A stretch of 64,000 bases of DNA from Citrobacter amalonaticus (GCF_018323885.1 NZ_AP024585.1:4526001-4590000), one strand, 5' to 3'; shown: positions 18,326-28,128, numbered from the stretch's first letter. Made by a program: numbers and translations. Notes: generated by a model from the sequence alone, not told the origin.

Positions 18326-18446
18326 GCCCGACGAATTTCGCGTTGCGGCAAGGCGGCAACGGAGCGAATCCCCAGGAACAGAGATAACGATGTGACTGGG
18401 GTGAGCGAAGGTAGCCAACGCAGCAGCAGCGTGAAAGGCGTCAGGT
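18326..18446. repeat. ERIC element (diverged) in glnA-glnL gap
   Basis: Contains the ERIC core in order: AAGGCGGCAA, GCGAATCCCCAGGA, TGACTGGGGTGAGCGAAGG and AGCCAACGCAG. The outer ends are degraded. It is transcribed as part of the glnA 3' UTR and would fold into a long hairpin. Confidence 0.85.
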
Positions 18447-18472
18447 GTTTTTTAGTTGCCGTGGAAACTTTT

Positions 18473-18497
18473 AGCCCATCTCACGATGGGCTTTTTT
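18473..18497 (+). terminator. glnA terminator
   Basis: Stem AGCCCAT / ATGGGCT with a six-base loop followed by six T. Separates glnA from glnL-glnG. Confidence 0.85.
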
Positions 18498-18542
18498 CAC
18501 CGTCAACAATCTGATCCTTCGCGCTTTTTCTACATAAAAAGC

Positions 18543-18564
18543 TATAATGCACTAAATTGGTGCA
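18543..18564 (+). promoter_or_regulatory. glnL promoter -10 and overlapping NtrC site
   Basis: TATAAT at 18543-18548 is followed by the NtrC palindrome TGCACTAAATTGGTGCA at 18548-18564. NtrC-P bound here would cover the start of transcription, which matches the known autorepression of glnLp in E. coli. The -35 hexamer is poor. AGGAG lies 8 bases before the glnL ATG. Confidence 0.8.
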
Positions 18565-18585
18565 AATTTTTCAGGAGACTGCTGT

Positions 18586-19635
18586 ATGGCAACAGGCACG
18601 CTGCCCGATGCTGGGCAGATCCTCAATTCTTTAATCAACAGCATCTTACTGGTCGACGATGAGCTGGCGGTGCATTACGCCAACCCGGCCGCGCAGCAGT
18701 TACTCGCCCAAAGCTCCCGCAAACTGTTTGGTACGCCGCTTCCTGAACTCCTGAGCTATTTTTCTTTGAATATCGAACTGATGCGTGAAAGCTTAGAGGC
18801 GGGACAAGGGTTTACCGACAATGAGGTCACGTTGGTGATTGATGGGCGTTCACACATTCTGTCGCTCACCGCGCAGCGTTTGCCAGACGGCCAGATCCTG
18901 CTCGAAATGGCGCCGATGGATAATCAGCGCCGCCTGAGCCAGGAGCAGCTACAGCACGCTCAGCAGGTCGCTGCGCGCGATCTGGTGCGAGGACTGGCAC
19001 ACGAGATTAAAAACCCGCTCGGTGGCTTACGCGGCGCTGCACAGCTATTAAGTAAAGCCCTGCCCGACCCGGCGCTGCTGGAATACACCAAAGTCATTAT
19101 TGAACAGGCTGATCGACTGCGTAATCTGGTCGACAGGCTGTTGGGCCCGCAGATGCCGGGAACGCATGTCACGGAAAGCATTCATAAGGTGGCAGAGCGC
19201 GTGGTGGCGCTGGTTTCTATGGAATTACCGGCCAACGTCACGCTGGTCCGCGATTACGATCCCAGCCTACCGGAATTGCCGCACGACCCGGAACAGATCG
19301 AGCAGGTGTTGTTGAATATTGTCCGTAATGCATTGCAGGCTCTGGGGGCAGACGGTGGGGAGATTGTGCTACGTACCCGTACCGCGTTCCAGCTCACGCT
19401 GCACGGCGAGCGCTATCGCCTGGCGGCGCGTATCGACGTCGAAGATAACGGACCGGGGATTCCTTCCCACTTACAGGATACGCTGTTTTACCCCATGGTC
19501 AGCGGCCGCGAAGGCGGCACCGGGCTGGGATTATCCATCGCCCGTAATTTGATCGATCAGCATTCCGGCAAAATTGAATTTACCAGTTGGCCAGGCCATA
19601 CCGAGTTCTCGGTTTATCTGCCGATTCGGAAATAG
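18586..19635 (+). CDS. glnL: nitrogen sensor histidine kinase NtrB
   Basis: Soluble histidine kinase/phosphatase of 349 residues controlling NtrC in response to PII (GlnB). Order: PAS-like N-terminal domain (about 1-110), dimerisation and phosphoacceptor domain with His139 in [13 protein letters not shown], then the ATPase with NIVRNALQA (N box), DNGPGI (G1) and [10 protein letters not shown] (G2). No membrane segment. It is followed 8 bp later by glnG. Confidence 0.97.
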   Translation: MATGTLPDAGQILNSLINSILLVDDELAVHYANPAAQQLLAQSSRKLFGTPLPELLSYFSLNIELMRESLEAGQGFTDNEVTLVIDGRSHILSLTAQRLPDGQILLEMAPMDNQRRLSQEQLQHAQQVAARDLVRGLAHEIKNPLGGLRGAAQLLSKALPDPALLEYTKVIIEQADRLRNLVDRLLGPQMPGTHVTESIHKVAERVVALVSMELPANVTLVRDYDPSLPELPHDPEQIEQVLLNIVRNALQALGADGGEIVLRTRTAFQLTLHGERYRLAARIDVEDNGPGIPSHLQDTLFYPMVSGREGGTGLGLSIARNLIDQHSGKIEFTSWPGHTEFSVYLPIRK

Positions 19636-19643
19636 AGGTGCTT

Positions 19644-21053
19644 ATGCAACGAGGGATAGTCTGGGTAGTCGATGACGATAGTTCCATCCGTTGGGTGCTT
19701 GAACGTGCTCTCGCCGGGGCGGGTCTGAGTTGTACGACCTTTGAAAACGGCAACGACGTGCTGGGCGCGCTGGCGAGCAAAACGCCGGACGTACTGTTGT
19801 CCGACATTCGCATGCCGGGGATGGACGGACTGGCGCTGTTAAAACAGATTAAACAGCGTCATCCAATGCTGCCGGTCATCATAATGACTGCGCATTCCGA
19901 TCTGGATGCTGCCGTCAGCGCCTATCAGCAAGGGGCGTTTGATTATCTGCCGAAACCCTTTGATATCGATGAAGCGGTAGCGCTGGTTGAACGCGCCATC
20001 AGCCATTATCAGGAACAGCAGCAGCCGCGCAATATTCAGATCAACGGCCCGACAACCGACATCATCGGTGAAGCGCCGGCCATGCAGGATGTATTTCGTA
20101 TTATCGGGCGGCTCTCGCGTTCCTCCATCAGCGTGTTGATTAACGGGGAGTCCGGGACGGGTAAAGAACTGGTCGCCCATGCCCTGCACCGCCACAGCCC
20201 ACGCGCCAAAGCGCCGTTTATCGCGCTCAACATGGCGGCGATTCCGAAAGATTTGATCGAATCCGAGCTGTTTGGTCATGAAAAAGGGGCATTTACCGGA
20301 GCGAATACCATTCGTCAGGGACGCTTCGAACAGGCCGATGGCGGCACGCTGTTTCTTGATGAGATTGGCGATATGCCGCTGGATGTGCAGACCCGTCTTT
20401 TGCGCGTATTAGCCGACGGACAGTTTTATCGCGTTGGCGGCTATGCGCCGGTGAAGGTGGACGTGCGAATCATCGCCGCGACTCACCAGAACCTGGAACT
20501 GCGTGTGCAGGAAGGCAAGTTTCGTGAGGATTTATTCCATCGTCTGAACGTCATCCGCGTACACCTGCCGCCGTTGCGCGAGCGCCGGGAGGATATTCCG
20601 CGCCTGGCCCGCCACTTCCTGCAGGTTGCAGCGCGCGAACTGGGCGTAGAAGCTAAGTTATTGCACCCGGAAACCGAAGCGGCGCTGACGCGGCTGGCAT
20701 GGCCGGGTAACGTTCGCCAACTGGAAAATACCTGTCGCTGGTTAACCGTAATGGCGGCTGGACAAGAGGTATTAATTCAGGATCTCCCCGCTGAACTGTT
20801 CGAAGCCACCGCGCCCGAAAGCCCGTCGCATCTCCAGCCGGACAGTTGGGCCACGCTTCTGGCGCAGTGGGCGGATCGGGCGCTGCGATCCGGTCATCAA
20901 AACCTGCTGTCGGAAGCGCAACCTGAAATGGAGCGCACGTTGCTGACCACAGCACTACGCCATACACAGGGCCATAAACAGGAAGCGGCACGCTTGCTCG
21001 GATGGGGGCGTAATACCCTGACGCGTAAGTTGAAAGAGCTGGGAATGGAGTAA
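19644..21053 (+). CDS. glnG: nitrogen regulator NtrC, sigma-54 activator
   Basis: Response regulator and bacterial enhancer-binding protein, 469 residues. Receiver domain with phosphoacceptor Asp54 ([13 protein letters not shown]). AAA+ domain with Walker A GESGTGKE, the sigma-54 contact loop GAFTGA and Walker [13 protein letters not shown]-terminal Fis-type helix-turn-helix [21 protein letters not shown]. The frame is open 19 codons upstream, but ATG 19644 has TAGAGG 6 bases ahead and gives the E. coli start [12 protein letters not shown]. Confidence 0.97.
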   Translation: MQRGIVWVVDDDSSIRWVLERALAGAGLSCTTFENGNDVLGALASKTPDVLLSDIRMPGMDGLALLKQIKQRHPMLPVIIMTAHSDLDAAVSAYQQGAFDYLPKPFDIDEAVALVERAISHYQEQQQPRNIQINGPTTDIIGEAPAMQDVFRIIGRLSRSSISVLINGESGTGKELVAHALHRHSPRAKAPFIALNMAAIPKDLIESELFGHEKGAFTGANTIRQGRFEQADGGTLFLDEIGDMPLDVQTRLLRVLADGQFYRVGGYAPVKVDVRIIAATHQNLELRVQEGKFREDLFHRLNVIRVHLPPLRERREDIPRLARHFLQVAARELGVEAKLLHPETEAALTRLAWPGNVRQLENTCRWLTVMAAGQEVLIQDLPAELFEATAPESPSHLQPDSWATLLAQWADRALRSGHQNLLSEAQPEMERTLLTTALRHTQGHKQEAARLLGWGRNTLTRKLKELGME

Positions 21054-21163
21054 CGTCACACGGTTGTGTAAAGATTAATAATTGAGCGCAAATTGCCGTT
21101 ATTTTGCACTTTACTGTTCCGATGAGTTCAGTATGATCGTGCCCGGCAAACGGGGGACAAAAC

Positions 21164-21274
21164 ATGCTGGAATCGATTATAAATCTGCTATCAAGCGGAG
21201 CGGTCGACAGCCATACGCCACAAACTGCGGTTGCCGCAGTACTGTGCGCCGCGCTGGTTGGGCTGTTCAGCTAA
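21164..21274 (+). CDS. yshB: small membrane protein YshB
   Basis: A 36-residue ORF starting MLESIINLLSSGAVDSHT and ending in a hydrophobic stretch (VAAVLCAALVGLFS). It matches E. coli/Salmonella YshB in length, place (between glnG and hemN) and sequence. In Salmonella YshB has been linked to survival inside host cells. A purine-rich CGGGGGA lies 6 bases before the ATG. A plausible promoter (TTTACT, 16 bp, TATGAT) lies upstream near 21110-21137. Too short for usual gene finders. Confidence 0.88.
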   Translation: MLESIINLLSSGAVDSHTPQTAVAAVLCAALVGLFS

Positions 21275-21278
21275 CACT

Positions 21279-21358
21279 GTGCCGGATGGCGCTATGCTTA
21301 TCTGGCTTACAGGTAACATCAATCGTAGGCCCGGTAAGCGTTAGCGCCACCGGGCAAC
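21279..21358. repeat. REP pair (BIME)
   Basis: Two REP-type units in opposite orientation, GCCGGATGGCG...TTATCTGGC and TAGGCCCGGTAAGCG...CACCGGGCA, between yshB and the convergent hemN. Confidence 0.8.
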
Positions 21359-21362
21359 GTTT

Positions 21363-22736
21363 TTATATCACGCGTGAGAACTGCTGCATCCGCGCTTTTT
21401 GGCGCAGATACGCATCAAAGCACATGCAAATGTTGCGAATCAGCAGACGCCCTTTCGGCGTGACCTGAATCCCCTTCGTTGTCACATCCACCAGCCCATC
21501 TTTCGCCAGCGGCGCCAACAGCTTCAGGTCTTCGGCAAAATAATCCGCGAAGTTCAGATCCCACTGCTGCTCAACTGCGGCAGTGTCGAGACGGAAATTG
21601 CAGATAAGCGACTTGATGACGTCACGACGGATACAGTCATCGCGAGTCAGCGCGATACCGCGCCATAAGGCATTTCCCTGCTCATCCACCTGCTGATAGT
21701 AGAGTTTCAGCTCTTTCTGGTTCTGGGCATAGCAATCGCCAATCATACTGATGGCAGAAACGCCCATCCCCAGCAGATCGGTGTCACCCTGGGTGGTATA
21801 TCCCTGAAAATTACGGTGGAGAACGCCTTCGCGCTGGGCAATCGCCAGTTCGTCATCCGGGCGGGCAAAATGGTCCATACCAATAAACTGATAGCCGGTC
21901 TCTGTCAGCGAGGAGATGGTTTCCTGCAAAATATCCAGCTTCTGCTGCGCGCTGGGCAGATCGGCATCTTTTATTTTGCGCTGCGCGGCAAACAGCGTCG
22001 GCAAATGCGCATAGTTAAAGACGCTCAGACGATCGGGGCTTAATTCCGCAACCCGCTTCAGGGTAAAGGCGAAACTTTCCGGCGTCTGTTTAGGTAAACC
22101 GTAGATCAGATCGATATTGGTCGACGTAAAGCCAATGTCACGTGCGTGATTGAGCAGCGCAAAAATAAACTCCTCATCCTGCTCACGGTTAACCAGTCGC
22201 TGGACCTCTTTGTTGAAGTCCTGCACGCCCATGCTGAGACGATTAAAGCCTTCCGCGCGTAAATGATCGAGCACATCCAGCTCAATCTCACGGGGATCGA
22301 CTTCGATCGAAATCTCCGCATCCGCATTGAAGTGGAAATGATTTCGCAGCAGCGCCATCAGGCGACTGATTTGCGCTTTATTCAGGTAAGTCGGCGTGCC
22401 GCCGCCCCAGTGCAGTTGGCTGACCTTGCGTCCGGCAAACAGCGGCGCACGGTGCAGAATTTCCTGTTCGAGTGCATCCAGATACTGATCGGCCTTATGC
22501 TGCTGACGGGTCACAATCTTATTGCAGCCGCAGAAGTAGCAGAGCTTGTGGCAAAACGGGATATGGACGTAAAGCGAGAGCGGACGCTCAGGATAGCGCG
22601 CGACAGCCTGTAAAAATGCCGGTTCGCCAAACGCATCAGAAAATTCCAGCGCGGTCGGGTACGAGGTATAGCGCGGCCCGGAATAGTTATATTTCTGGAT
22701 CAGGGCCTGATCCCAGTCTATTTGTTGTTCTGACAT
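21363..22736 (-). CDS. hemN: oxygen-independent coproporphyrinogen III dehydrogenase
   Basis: Radical-SAM enzyme of heme synthesis used without oxygen; oxidatively decarboxylates two propionates of coproporphyrinogen III. 457 residues. The cluster motif is Cys62-x3-Cys66-x2-Cys69 with Cys71 (FCHKLCYFCGCN), followed by LHWGGGTPTYL. A GTG two codons upstream is in frame, but the ATG at 22736 has AAGGAG at the right distance and gives the E. coli length. The stop codon of a small upstream ORF overlaps this ribosome site region. Confidence 0.97.
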   Translation of the reverse strand: MSEQQIDWDQALIQKYNYSGPRYTSYPTALEFSDAFGEPAFLQAVARYPERPLSLYVHIPFCHKLCYFCGCNKIVTRQQHKADQYLDALEQEILHRAPLFAGRKVSQLHWGGGTPTYLNKAQISRLMALLRNHFHFNADAEISIEVDPREIELDVLDHLRAEGFNRLSMGVQDFNKEVQRLVNREQDEEFIFALLNHARDIGFTSTNIDLIYGLPKQTPESFAFTLKRVAELSPDRLSVFNYAHLPTLFAAQRKIKDADLPSAQQKLDILQETISSLTETGYQFIGMDHFARPDDELAIAQREGVLHRNFQGYTTQGDTDLLGMGVSAISMIGDCYAQNQKELKLYYQQVDEQGNALWRGIALTRDDCIRRDVIKSLICNFRLDTAAVEQQWDLNFADYFAEDLKLLAPLAKDGLVDVTTKGIQVTPKGRLLIRNICMCFDAYLRQKARMQQFSRVI

Positions 22737-22738
22737 GC

Positions 22739-22912
22739 TCACTCCTTCCGATGGCGTCTCTGGCGGGTACGGCGTACCGGCCGCACTCCATTTCGAGTAC
22801 TAAGCCGGCTGCGCAGCCACTTCTGTCGCCGCGACAACCGCTGTAGTTTAACGAATAACCACACCAGATAACATATAACCGGAAGGGTTATAAGCAGGAC
22901 GGGCAGGCCCAC
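22739..22912 (-). CDS. possible small basic membrane protein between yihI and hemN
   Basis: A 57-codon ORF starting at GTG 22912, eleven bases after the yihI stop, and ending in TGA two bases before the hemN ATG. It begins VGLPVLLITLPVICYLVWLF, one clear membrane helix, followed by a tail very rich in Arg/Lys. It fills the gap almost exactly, which suggests translational coupling from yihI to hemN. Against it: no strong ribosome site, GTG start, many rare codons (AUA, CGA, CGG, AGA). I do not recognise it. Other gamma-proteobacteria can carry a one-helix DUF2489 gene here, and this may be a shrunken relative. Confidence 0.4.
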   Translation of the reverse strand: MGLPVLLITLPVICYLVWLFVKLQRLSRRQKWLRSRLSTRNGVRPVRRTRQRRHRKE

Positions 22913-22923
22913 GGTGTAAACCG

Positions 22924-23433
22924 TTAGTTACCGCCACGCAGCAGGCGCATCATATCTTCCTGCTTCTCATCATCTTCCTCTTCTTCGTCATCATCGTAGG
23001 AGAGACCCAGCTTCTGCATCAGTTCATCGATGCGATCCAGTTTGGCATCCACCCAGGACTGATCTTCCGCGCTCAAGGTTTCGCCTGCTTCAAGACGTTC
23101 TAACAGCGCATCCAGGCGCTCATCTGTTTCCAGTAAATCCAACTCAGCCTGCGGTGAAAGCATAGGTTTCTCGCTCTTCGGTTTGTGCTGTTTGGTGACT
23201 TTTTCGGTCACGCCCAATGGAATAGGGGTTTTACTGCCGATGCGTGGATCTTTCTGTTGGTTCTTGTTTTTACCACCTGGCGCCGCGTCACCACCGGTCG
23301 CACGGCTACCCGCCGCGTGTCCACGGTGTTTTTTCTGACGCTTGCGGTCACGAGCTTCCTGATTCAGCTCTTCGCGGGTTTTACGGCGTGCCTTTGCAGG
23401 GCCTTTGCCGCGTGGTGTAGAAGTGGATTTCAT
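22924..23433 (-). CDS. yihI: Der GTPase-activating protein YihI
   Basis: 169 residues. The N-terminal half is very basic and disordered ([25 protein letters not shown]); [14 protein letters not shown] sits in the middle; the C-terminal half is helical and acidic ([16 protein letters not shown]). Known in E. coli to stimulate GTP hydrolysis by the ribosome-assembly GTPase Der and so slow 50S maturation. Length and layout match the family. The acidic tail is encoded by a run of GAA/GAT codons. Confidence 0.95.
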   Translation of the reverse strand: MKSTSTPRGKGPAKARRKTREELNQEARDRKRQKKHRGHAAGSRATGGDAAPGGKNKNQQKDPRIGSKTPIPLGVTEKVTKQHKPKSEKPMLSPQAELDLLETDERLDALLERLEAGETLSAEDQSWVDAKLDRIDELMQKLGLSYDDDEEEEDDEKQEDMMRLLRGGN

Positions 23434-23493
23434 AGTGATTCGTCTTTGGCTGTTTTATTCAGTATATAATTGCGCCGGAATCTAGCAGAAATA

Positions 23494-23738
23494 AAGAAAA
23501 AAGGCGACAGATTGCTCTGTCGCCTTTTCACCTTACTCACAACCCTGAACGGGTCCTACATTCCCTGTCGGCTATCAACGCACCCTGTTTTTCCGTCAGC
23601 CTGGAACATTCCGTGTCTTTTCCGTTTCCGTATACCAACGTCTCCGAACGCCTGTCATCCTGACAATCCTGTGTCTTCGCCTCCTGGCGCTCCTGACCCT
23701 CATCCTGAGTCGTCTTCCTGTACAGCTATCCTCGCTAT
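23494..23738 (-). ncRNA. csrC: CsrC small RNA
   Basis: About 245 nt reading leftward from ATAGCGAGGA (5' end near 23738) to a terminator with stem AAAAGGCGACAGA / TCTGTCGCC and T-run at about 23494-23525. The RNA holds about 14 GGA motifs, many as AGGA or CGGA in hairpin loops, which bind and titrate the regulator CsrA. Position between yihI and engB and both ends match E. coli csrC, while the middle is diverged as is usual. The likely promoter is TTGTTA, 16 bp, TAGAGT just upstream. In E. coli, synthesis depends on BarA/UvrY. Confidence 0.92.
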
Positions 23739-24011
23739 GGGGGTTACTCTACTCTTTTGGAGTAAAGTAACAAGTCGTTGGCCGCACAGTTCAGCCATTT
23801 TCAGAATATTACATACCTTTTAATAGTATGATTTAGTTGATTTATTTAATTATTTTCTCTGCAATTACTCTGAAATTTCGTATAAGAACAATCGGCAATG
23901 TCTCACAATATGCAGGGTTTTTACTCACAACAGACCCATGTCGAAAAATCAGTCTTTTGCTCCTGTTCAGGTATAATCGCGGCAAAGCTTTGACTGACGG
24001 AGACGACCGCT
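23739..24011. promoter_or_regulatory. csrC/engB divergent upstream region
   Basis: About 270 bp, AT-rich, without a gene. The left part carries the csrC promoter. A good -10 TATAAT for engB lies at about 23972-23977 with a poor -35. GACGGAGACGA lies before the engB TTG start. Confidence 0.6.
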
Positions 24012-24644
24012 TTGATTAACCTGAATTATCAACAGACGCACTTTGTGATGAGCGCGCCTGATATTCGCCATTTACCTTCCGATACGGGGATTGAAGTGGC
24101 ATTTGCTGGCCGTTCCAACGCAGGTAAGTCCAGCGCGCTGAATACGCTGACCAATCAGAAGAGCCTGGCGCGGACTTCGAAAACGCCTGGCCGCACTCAA
24201 TTGATTAACCTGTTTGAAGTGGTCGACGGCAAACGCCTTGTTGACCTGCCCGGCTATGGTTACGCCGAAGTGCCGGAAGAGATGAAGCGCAAGTGGCAAC
24301 GCGCGCTGGGTGAATATCTGGAAAAACGCCAGAGCCTGCAGGGACTGGTGGTGCTGATGGATATTCGCCACCCGCTAAAAGATCTCGACCAGCAGATGGT
24401 CCAGTGGGCCGTCGAGAGCAACATCCAGGTTCTGGTGCTGCTGACGAAAGCGGACAAACTGGCGAGCGGGGCGCGTAAGGCCCAACTGAATATGGTCCGT
24501 GAAGCAGTATTAGCCTTTAACGGCGATGTGCAGGTTGAGACCTTCTCATCGCTGAAAAAGCAGGGCGTGGATAAATTACGGCAGAAGCTGGACAGTTGGT
24601 TTAACGAACTGGCGCCGGTGGAAGAGGATCAGGGCGGGGAGTAA
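24012..24644 (+). CDS. engB: ribosome biogenesis GTPase EngB (YihA/YsxC)
   Basis: Small essential GTPase of 210 residues needed for 50S subunit assembly and cell division. G1 [10 protein letters not shown]3 [14 protein letters not shown] and G4 TKADKL are visible. The start is TTG at 24012, as in E. coli; it gives the family N-terminus [16 protein letters not shown] and has GGAGACG upstream. A REP unit follows the gene. Confidence 0.96.
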   Translation: MINLNYQQTHFVMSAPDIRHLPSDTGIEVAFAGRSNAGKSSALNTLTNQKSLARTSKTPGRTQLINLFEVVDGKRLVDLPGYGYAEVPEEMKRKWQRALGEYLEKRQSLQGLVVLMDIRHPLKDLDQQMVQWAVESNIQVLVLLTKADKLASGARKAQLNMVREAVLAFNGDVQVETFSSLKKQGVDKLRQKLDSWFNELAPVEEDQGGE

Positions 24645-24655
24645 TTCATCGCGAC

Positions 24656-24692
24656 GCCGGATAGCGACGCGGTGCGTCTTATCCGGTTTGGC
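24656..24692. repeat. REP element after engB
   Basis: GCCGGATAGCGACGCGG followed by GCGTCTTATCCGG, a REP-type imperfect palindrome in the gap between the engB stop and the Spot 42 3' end. Confidence 0.8.
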
Positions 24693-24720
24693 ACGCCGAC
24701 CCTATCTTTCTTTCGCCCAT

Positions 24721-24829
24721 AAAAAACGCCCCAGTCAGAAACTGACTGGGGCGGCTAAAATATTCAGCCAAATCCGATTACGTGAAGTAAAAGGTCTGAA
24801 AGATAGAACATCTTACCTCTGTACCCTAC
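24721..24829 (-). ncRNA. spf: Spot 42 small RNA
   Basis: 109 nt, nearly identical to E. coli Spot 42. 5' end GTAGGGTACAGAGGTAAG; 3' terminator GCCCCAGTCAG / CTGACTGGGGC followed by six T. An Hfq-dependent sRNA made in glucose and repressed by CRP-cAMP; it downregulates many secondary-carbon genes by base pairing. The -10 is TAAAGT just upstream. It lies between engB and polA as in E. coli. Confidence 0.97.
24764..24811 (-). CDS. spfP: SpfP, 15-residue protein inside Spot 42
   Basis: ATG at 24811 to TGA, encoding MFYLSDLLLHVIGFG, with an AGGTAAG ribosome site directly upstream. E. coli Spot 42 encodes this 15-residue peptide, reported to act with the RNA on CRP-controlled genes. The reading frame and ribosome site are intact here. 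Confidence 0.8.
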   Translation of the reverse strand: MFYLSDLLLHVIGFG

Positions 24830-24977
24830 GCGAATAACTTTACTCTTTTTTGAGCAGCTCAGAAAGCACTTTTTGTAATTTTTTTTCATTCTTTACATAG
24901 GGAATTCCAATACCCATCACAAAAATCGCGCACTTATGTTGCTTAATTACGAAAAAAGCGCGTTATCTCGCGAGCAC

Positions 24978-27764
24978 TTAGTGCGCCTGATCCCAGTTTT
25001 CACCACTTCCAACTTCCACCAGCAGCGGTACATCAATGCGTGTGCAGTTCTCCATCAACTGATGGATCTTTTTCGCTACCGTGTCCAGGTCGTCTTTGTG
25101 TACTTCAAACACCAGTTCATCGTGTACCTGCATGATCATACGCACGCGCGGTTTTTCCATTTCCAGCCAGCCATCGACCGCAATCATCGCCCGTTTGATA
25201 ATATCGGCAGCGGTTCCTTGCATCGGGGCGTTAATCGCCGCACGCTCCGCACCCGCTCGACGCGCGCCGTTGCTGGATTTAATATCCGGCAGATAGAGAC
25301 GACGGCCTTCCAGCGTTTCAACGTAGCCCTGCTCTTTCGCCTGAGCGCGAGTGCGTTCCATATACTCCAGCACGCCGGGATAACGTTCAAAATAGAGGTC
25401 CATGTATTTCTGCGCTTCTTTACGCGGAATGTTCAACTGGCGCGCCAGACCGAACGCACTCATACCGTAGATCAGACCAAAGTTGATCGCTTTCGCGCTG
25501 CGACGCTGTTCGCTGGTCACGGTCTCCAGCGGCAGACCAAACACTTCGGCGGCGGTGGCACGGTGAATGTCCTTCCCTTCGGCAAACGCCGTCAGCAGCC
25601 CTTTGTCGCGTGAAAGGTGCGCCATAATACGCAATTCAATCTGCGAATAGTCCGCAGAAACAATCAGGTAATCCTTCGGCGGGATAAATGCCTGGCGGAT
25701 ACGACGCCCTTCTTCATTACGTACCGGAATGTTTTGCAGGTTCGGATCGGTCGATGACAAACGGCCCGTCGCGGTCACGGCCTGATGATAAGAGGTGTGC
25801 ACACGCCCGGTTTTCGGGTTAATCATCAGCGGGAGTTTGTCGGTGTAGGTCGATTTCAGCTTCGCCAGACCGCGATACTCAAGAATCACTTTAGGTAGCG
25901 GGTAATCCAGCGCCAGTTCTTCCAGCACTTCTTCAGAGGTTGACGGCGCGCCGCCTGGGGTTTTCTTCAGCGGCTTAATGCCCTGTTTTTCGAATAGGAT
26001 CGTCTGCAACTGCTTGGTTGAAGAAAGGTTAAATACTTCTCCTGCAATCTCATGGGCTTTCTGTTCCAGCTCCGCCAGACGGAGCGTGATCTCCTCGGAG
26101 TGCTTGTGCAGCACCGCGGGGTCGATCTTCACACCGTTACGCTCTACACGAGATAACACCGGTACCAGTGGCATTTCGATGTTTTCAAAGACGTTCAGCG
26201 GCCCTTTGTGCTGCTGCAGCTCTGGCCACATTTTCAGATGCAGCTGTAAGGTGACATCGGCATCTTCTGCCGCGTAACGTCCCGCCTCTTCCAGCGCAAT
26301 CTGATTAAAGGTTAGTTGGTTCTTCCCTTTACCCGCAATCTCTTCAAAAGTGATGGTTTTATGTTTCAGCCAGCGATCGGACAAACTGTCCATATCGTGA
26401 CGTCCGGCAACGCTGTTCAGAATGTACGACTCGAGCATGGTATCAAAAGCGATGCCGCGCAGTTCGATACCATAATTCGCCAGAATGCCGCGATCGTACT
26501 TGAGATTTTGCCCGACCTTACGCGCGTTTTCATCTTCCAGGAGCGGCTTGAGCATCGCCAGCGCACGGTCGCGGGAGATTTGATCCGGCGCATCCAGATA
26601 GTCATGCGCCACTGGCACATAAGCCGCCACTCCCGGCTCAATAGCGAATGAGAGCCCTACCAGGTTGGCGGAGATGTTATCCAGACTGTCGGTTTCGGTA
26701 TCGAAGGCAAACACTGGCGCTTTTTTCAGCTTCGCAATCCACGTTTCCAGCGTCGCTTCATCGAGAATGGTCACGTAATTCTCATAAGAAAGTACGACAG
26801 CGGCTTCTTCCGGGGCTTCATCAATGACAATCGTTTCCTGCGGTTTTACCGCCGGTTTTGCCCCTTTTGCTTGTAACCACTTGCCCGCTTCGACATCAGC
26901 GGTCCAGCGCTTGAATTCATACTTTTTAAACAGCCCAACCAGTTCGTCAGCCTGGGGTTGTTGCACTTCCAGTTGTTCGCAGGTCAGTTCCAGCTCAACG
27001 TCTGTTTTGATCGTCGCCAGTTTATAGGAGAGGTATGCCACCTCTTTGTTTTGCTCAAGTTTACCCGCCATAGTTTTCGCACCACGGAACGTCAACCCGG
27101 CAATTTTATCGGACTCAGCATAAAGAGTATCCAGGCCGCCCAGCCCCTGTAGCAATGCCTGCGCGGTCTTTTCCCCGACCCCCGGTACGCCCGGAATGTT
27201 ATCGGAGGAATCGCCCATTAGCGCCAGGAAATCGATGATCAGTTCCGGCGGCACGCCGTATTTTGTCACCACCTCATCCGGACCAAGAATGGTGTTAGTC
27301 ATAGTATTGATGAGTGTGATATTTGGCGTGACCAGTTGGGCCATGTCTTTATCGCCAGTACTGATCAGCACCGGGCGCCCCATTTTTTCTGCCTCACGCG
27401 CCAGGGTACCAATAACATCGTCCGCCTCCACGCCAGATACAGCCAGCAGCGGTAGCCCCATCGCCTTCACCATGGCATGCAGCGGTTCGATCTGCGCCCG
27501 CAGATCGTCCGGCATCGGCGGGCGATGCGATTTGTAATGCTCGAATAATTCGTCACGGAAGGTTTTACCCTTGGCATCAAATACCACTGCGGCATGCGTT
27601 GGCTGATATTGCATGATCAGGCTGCGCAGCATATTGAGGACACCGTACATCGCGCCTGTCGGTTCGCCTGCGCTGTTGGTCAGCGGCGGAAACGCATGGT
27701 ATGCGCGATAGAGATAAGAGGAGCCATCTACAAGGATAAGTGGGTTTTCTGGGATCTGAACCAT
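24978..27764 (-). CDS. polA: DNA polymerase I
   Basis: 928 residues, the E. coli length. 5' nuclease domain (about 1-320: [43 protein letters not shown]), 3'-5' proofreading exonuclease (about 324-517: [12 protein letters not shown] with the DxE metal ligands), and polymerase domain (about 521-928: [28 protein letters not shown] in the O helix, VHDELVFEV). Replaces RNA primers and fills repair gaps. Two DnaA boxes lie upstream. Confidence 0.98.
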   Translation of the reverse strand: MVQIPENPLILVDGSSYLYRAYHAFPPLTNSAGEPTGAMYGVLNMLRSLIMQYQPTHAAVVFDAKGKTFRDELFEHYKSHRPPMPDDLRAQIEPLHAMVKAMGLPLLAVSGVEADDVIGTLAREAEKMGRPVLISTGDKDMAQLVTPNITLINTMTNTILGPDEVVTKYGVPPELIIDFLALMGDSSDNIPGVPGVGEKTAQALLQGLGGLDTLYAESDKIAGLTFRGAKTMAGKLEQNKEVAYLSYKLATIKTDVELELTCEQLEVQQPQADELVGLFKKYEFKRWTADVEAGKWLQAKGAKPAVKPQETIVIDEAPEEAAVVLSYENYVTILDEATLETWIAKLKKAPVFAFDTETDSLDNISANLVGLSFAIEPGVAAYVPVAHDYLDAPDQISRDRALAMLKPLLEDENARKVGQNLKYDRGILANYGIELRGIAFDTMLESYILNSVAGRHDMDSLSDRWLKHKTITFEEIAGKGKNQLTFNQIALEEAGRYAAEDADVTLQLHLKMWPELQQHKGPLNVFENIEMPLVPVLSRVERNGVKIDPAVLHKHSEEITLRLAELEQKAHEIAGEVFNLSSTKQLQTILFEKQGIKPLKKTPGGAPSTSEEVLEELALDYPLPKVILEYRGLAKLKSTYTDKLPLMINPKTGRVHTSYHQAVTATGRLSSTDPNLQNIPVRNEEGRRIRQAFIPPKDYLIVSADYSQIELRIMAHLSRDKGLLTAFAEGKDIHRATAAEVFGLPLETVTSEQRRSAKAINFGLIYGMSAFGLARQLNIPRKEAQKYMDLYFERYPGVLEYMERTRAQAKEQGYVETLEGRRLYLPDIKSSNGARRAGAERAAINAPMQGTAADIIKRAMIAVDGWLEMEKPRVRMIMQVHDELVFEVHKDDLDTVAKKIHQLMENCTRIDVPLLVEVGSGENWDQAH

Positions 27765-28128
27765 AATGTCCGTGCCTGTTTATCAGATTATGGATAAAGG
27801 ATGCCACAGACAGGATGAAAACATGAGTTTTTCACCACATTTGTCGTAATTCTTTTGCAGATCTTCTGGATCGCTCGCAAAGCCGCCTGTGGATAACTTT
27901 GTGAATAATTAATTTTCATCGCATTAATTTCAAAACGATGCGTTAACCATCATTTATAATATTCTTTAAATTCAATTAATTATAAAAACGACAGAATAAA
28001 CCCTTTATGTTTTCATTGAATTACTGAATGTGGATAGATATGGCGTGTTTTTCTCTGTCGCGAAGAACCGTCATTTGAGTCATTTTCTGATAAAATCAGC
28101 CCCCTTGCGCGACTTTAGCGTACTGTTT
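27765..28128. promoter_or_regulatory. polA/yihG divergent region with DnaA boxes
   Basis: About 360 bp without a gene. One perfect DnaA box TGTGGATAA (reverse TTATCCACA) lies near 27888-27896 and a one-mismatch box TGTGGATAG near 28029-28037. In E. coli DnaA is reported to stimulate polA through boxes here. AT-rich DNA lies between them. TAAAAT near 28092 may be the yihG -10. Confidence 0.7.

Larger units (their letters stand above)
18313..18497 (+). ncRNA. glnA 3' UTR, candidate GlnZ-type sRNA
   Basis: The glnA 3' UTR runs to the terminator at 18473-18497. In E. coli and Salmonella this 3' UTR releases the Hfq-binding sRNA GlnZ. The terminator with its T-run, as needed for Hfq binding, is present. 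Most of the interval here is a diverged ERIC element, so the seed and its targets may differ. The sRNA is inferred from position; processing sites are not visible. Confidence 0.45.

Noticed and set aside
18326-18446. CRISPR or phage att-like repeat
   Set aside because: The pattern matches the ERIC consensus, with no regular spacers. No CRISPR array exists in the window.
21279-21358. terminator or sRNA after yshB
   Set aside because: The stems are REP units without a T-run; better explained as a BIME.
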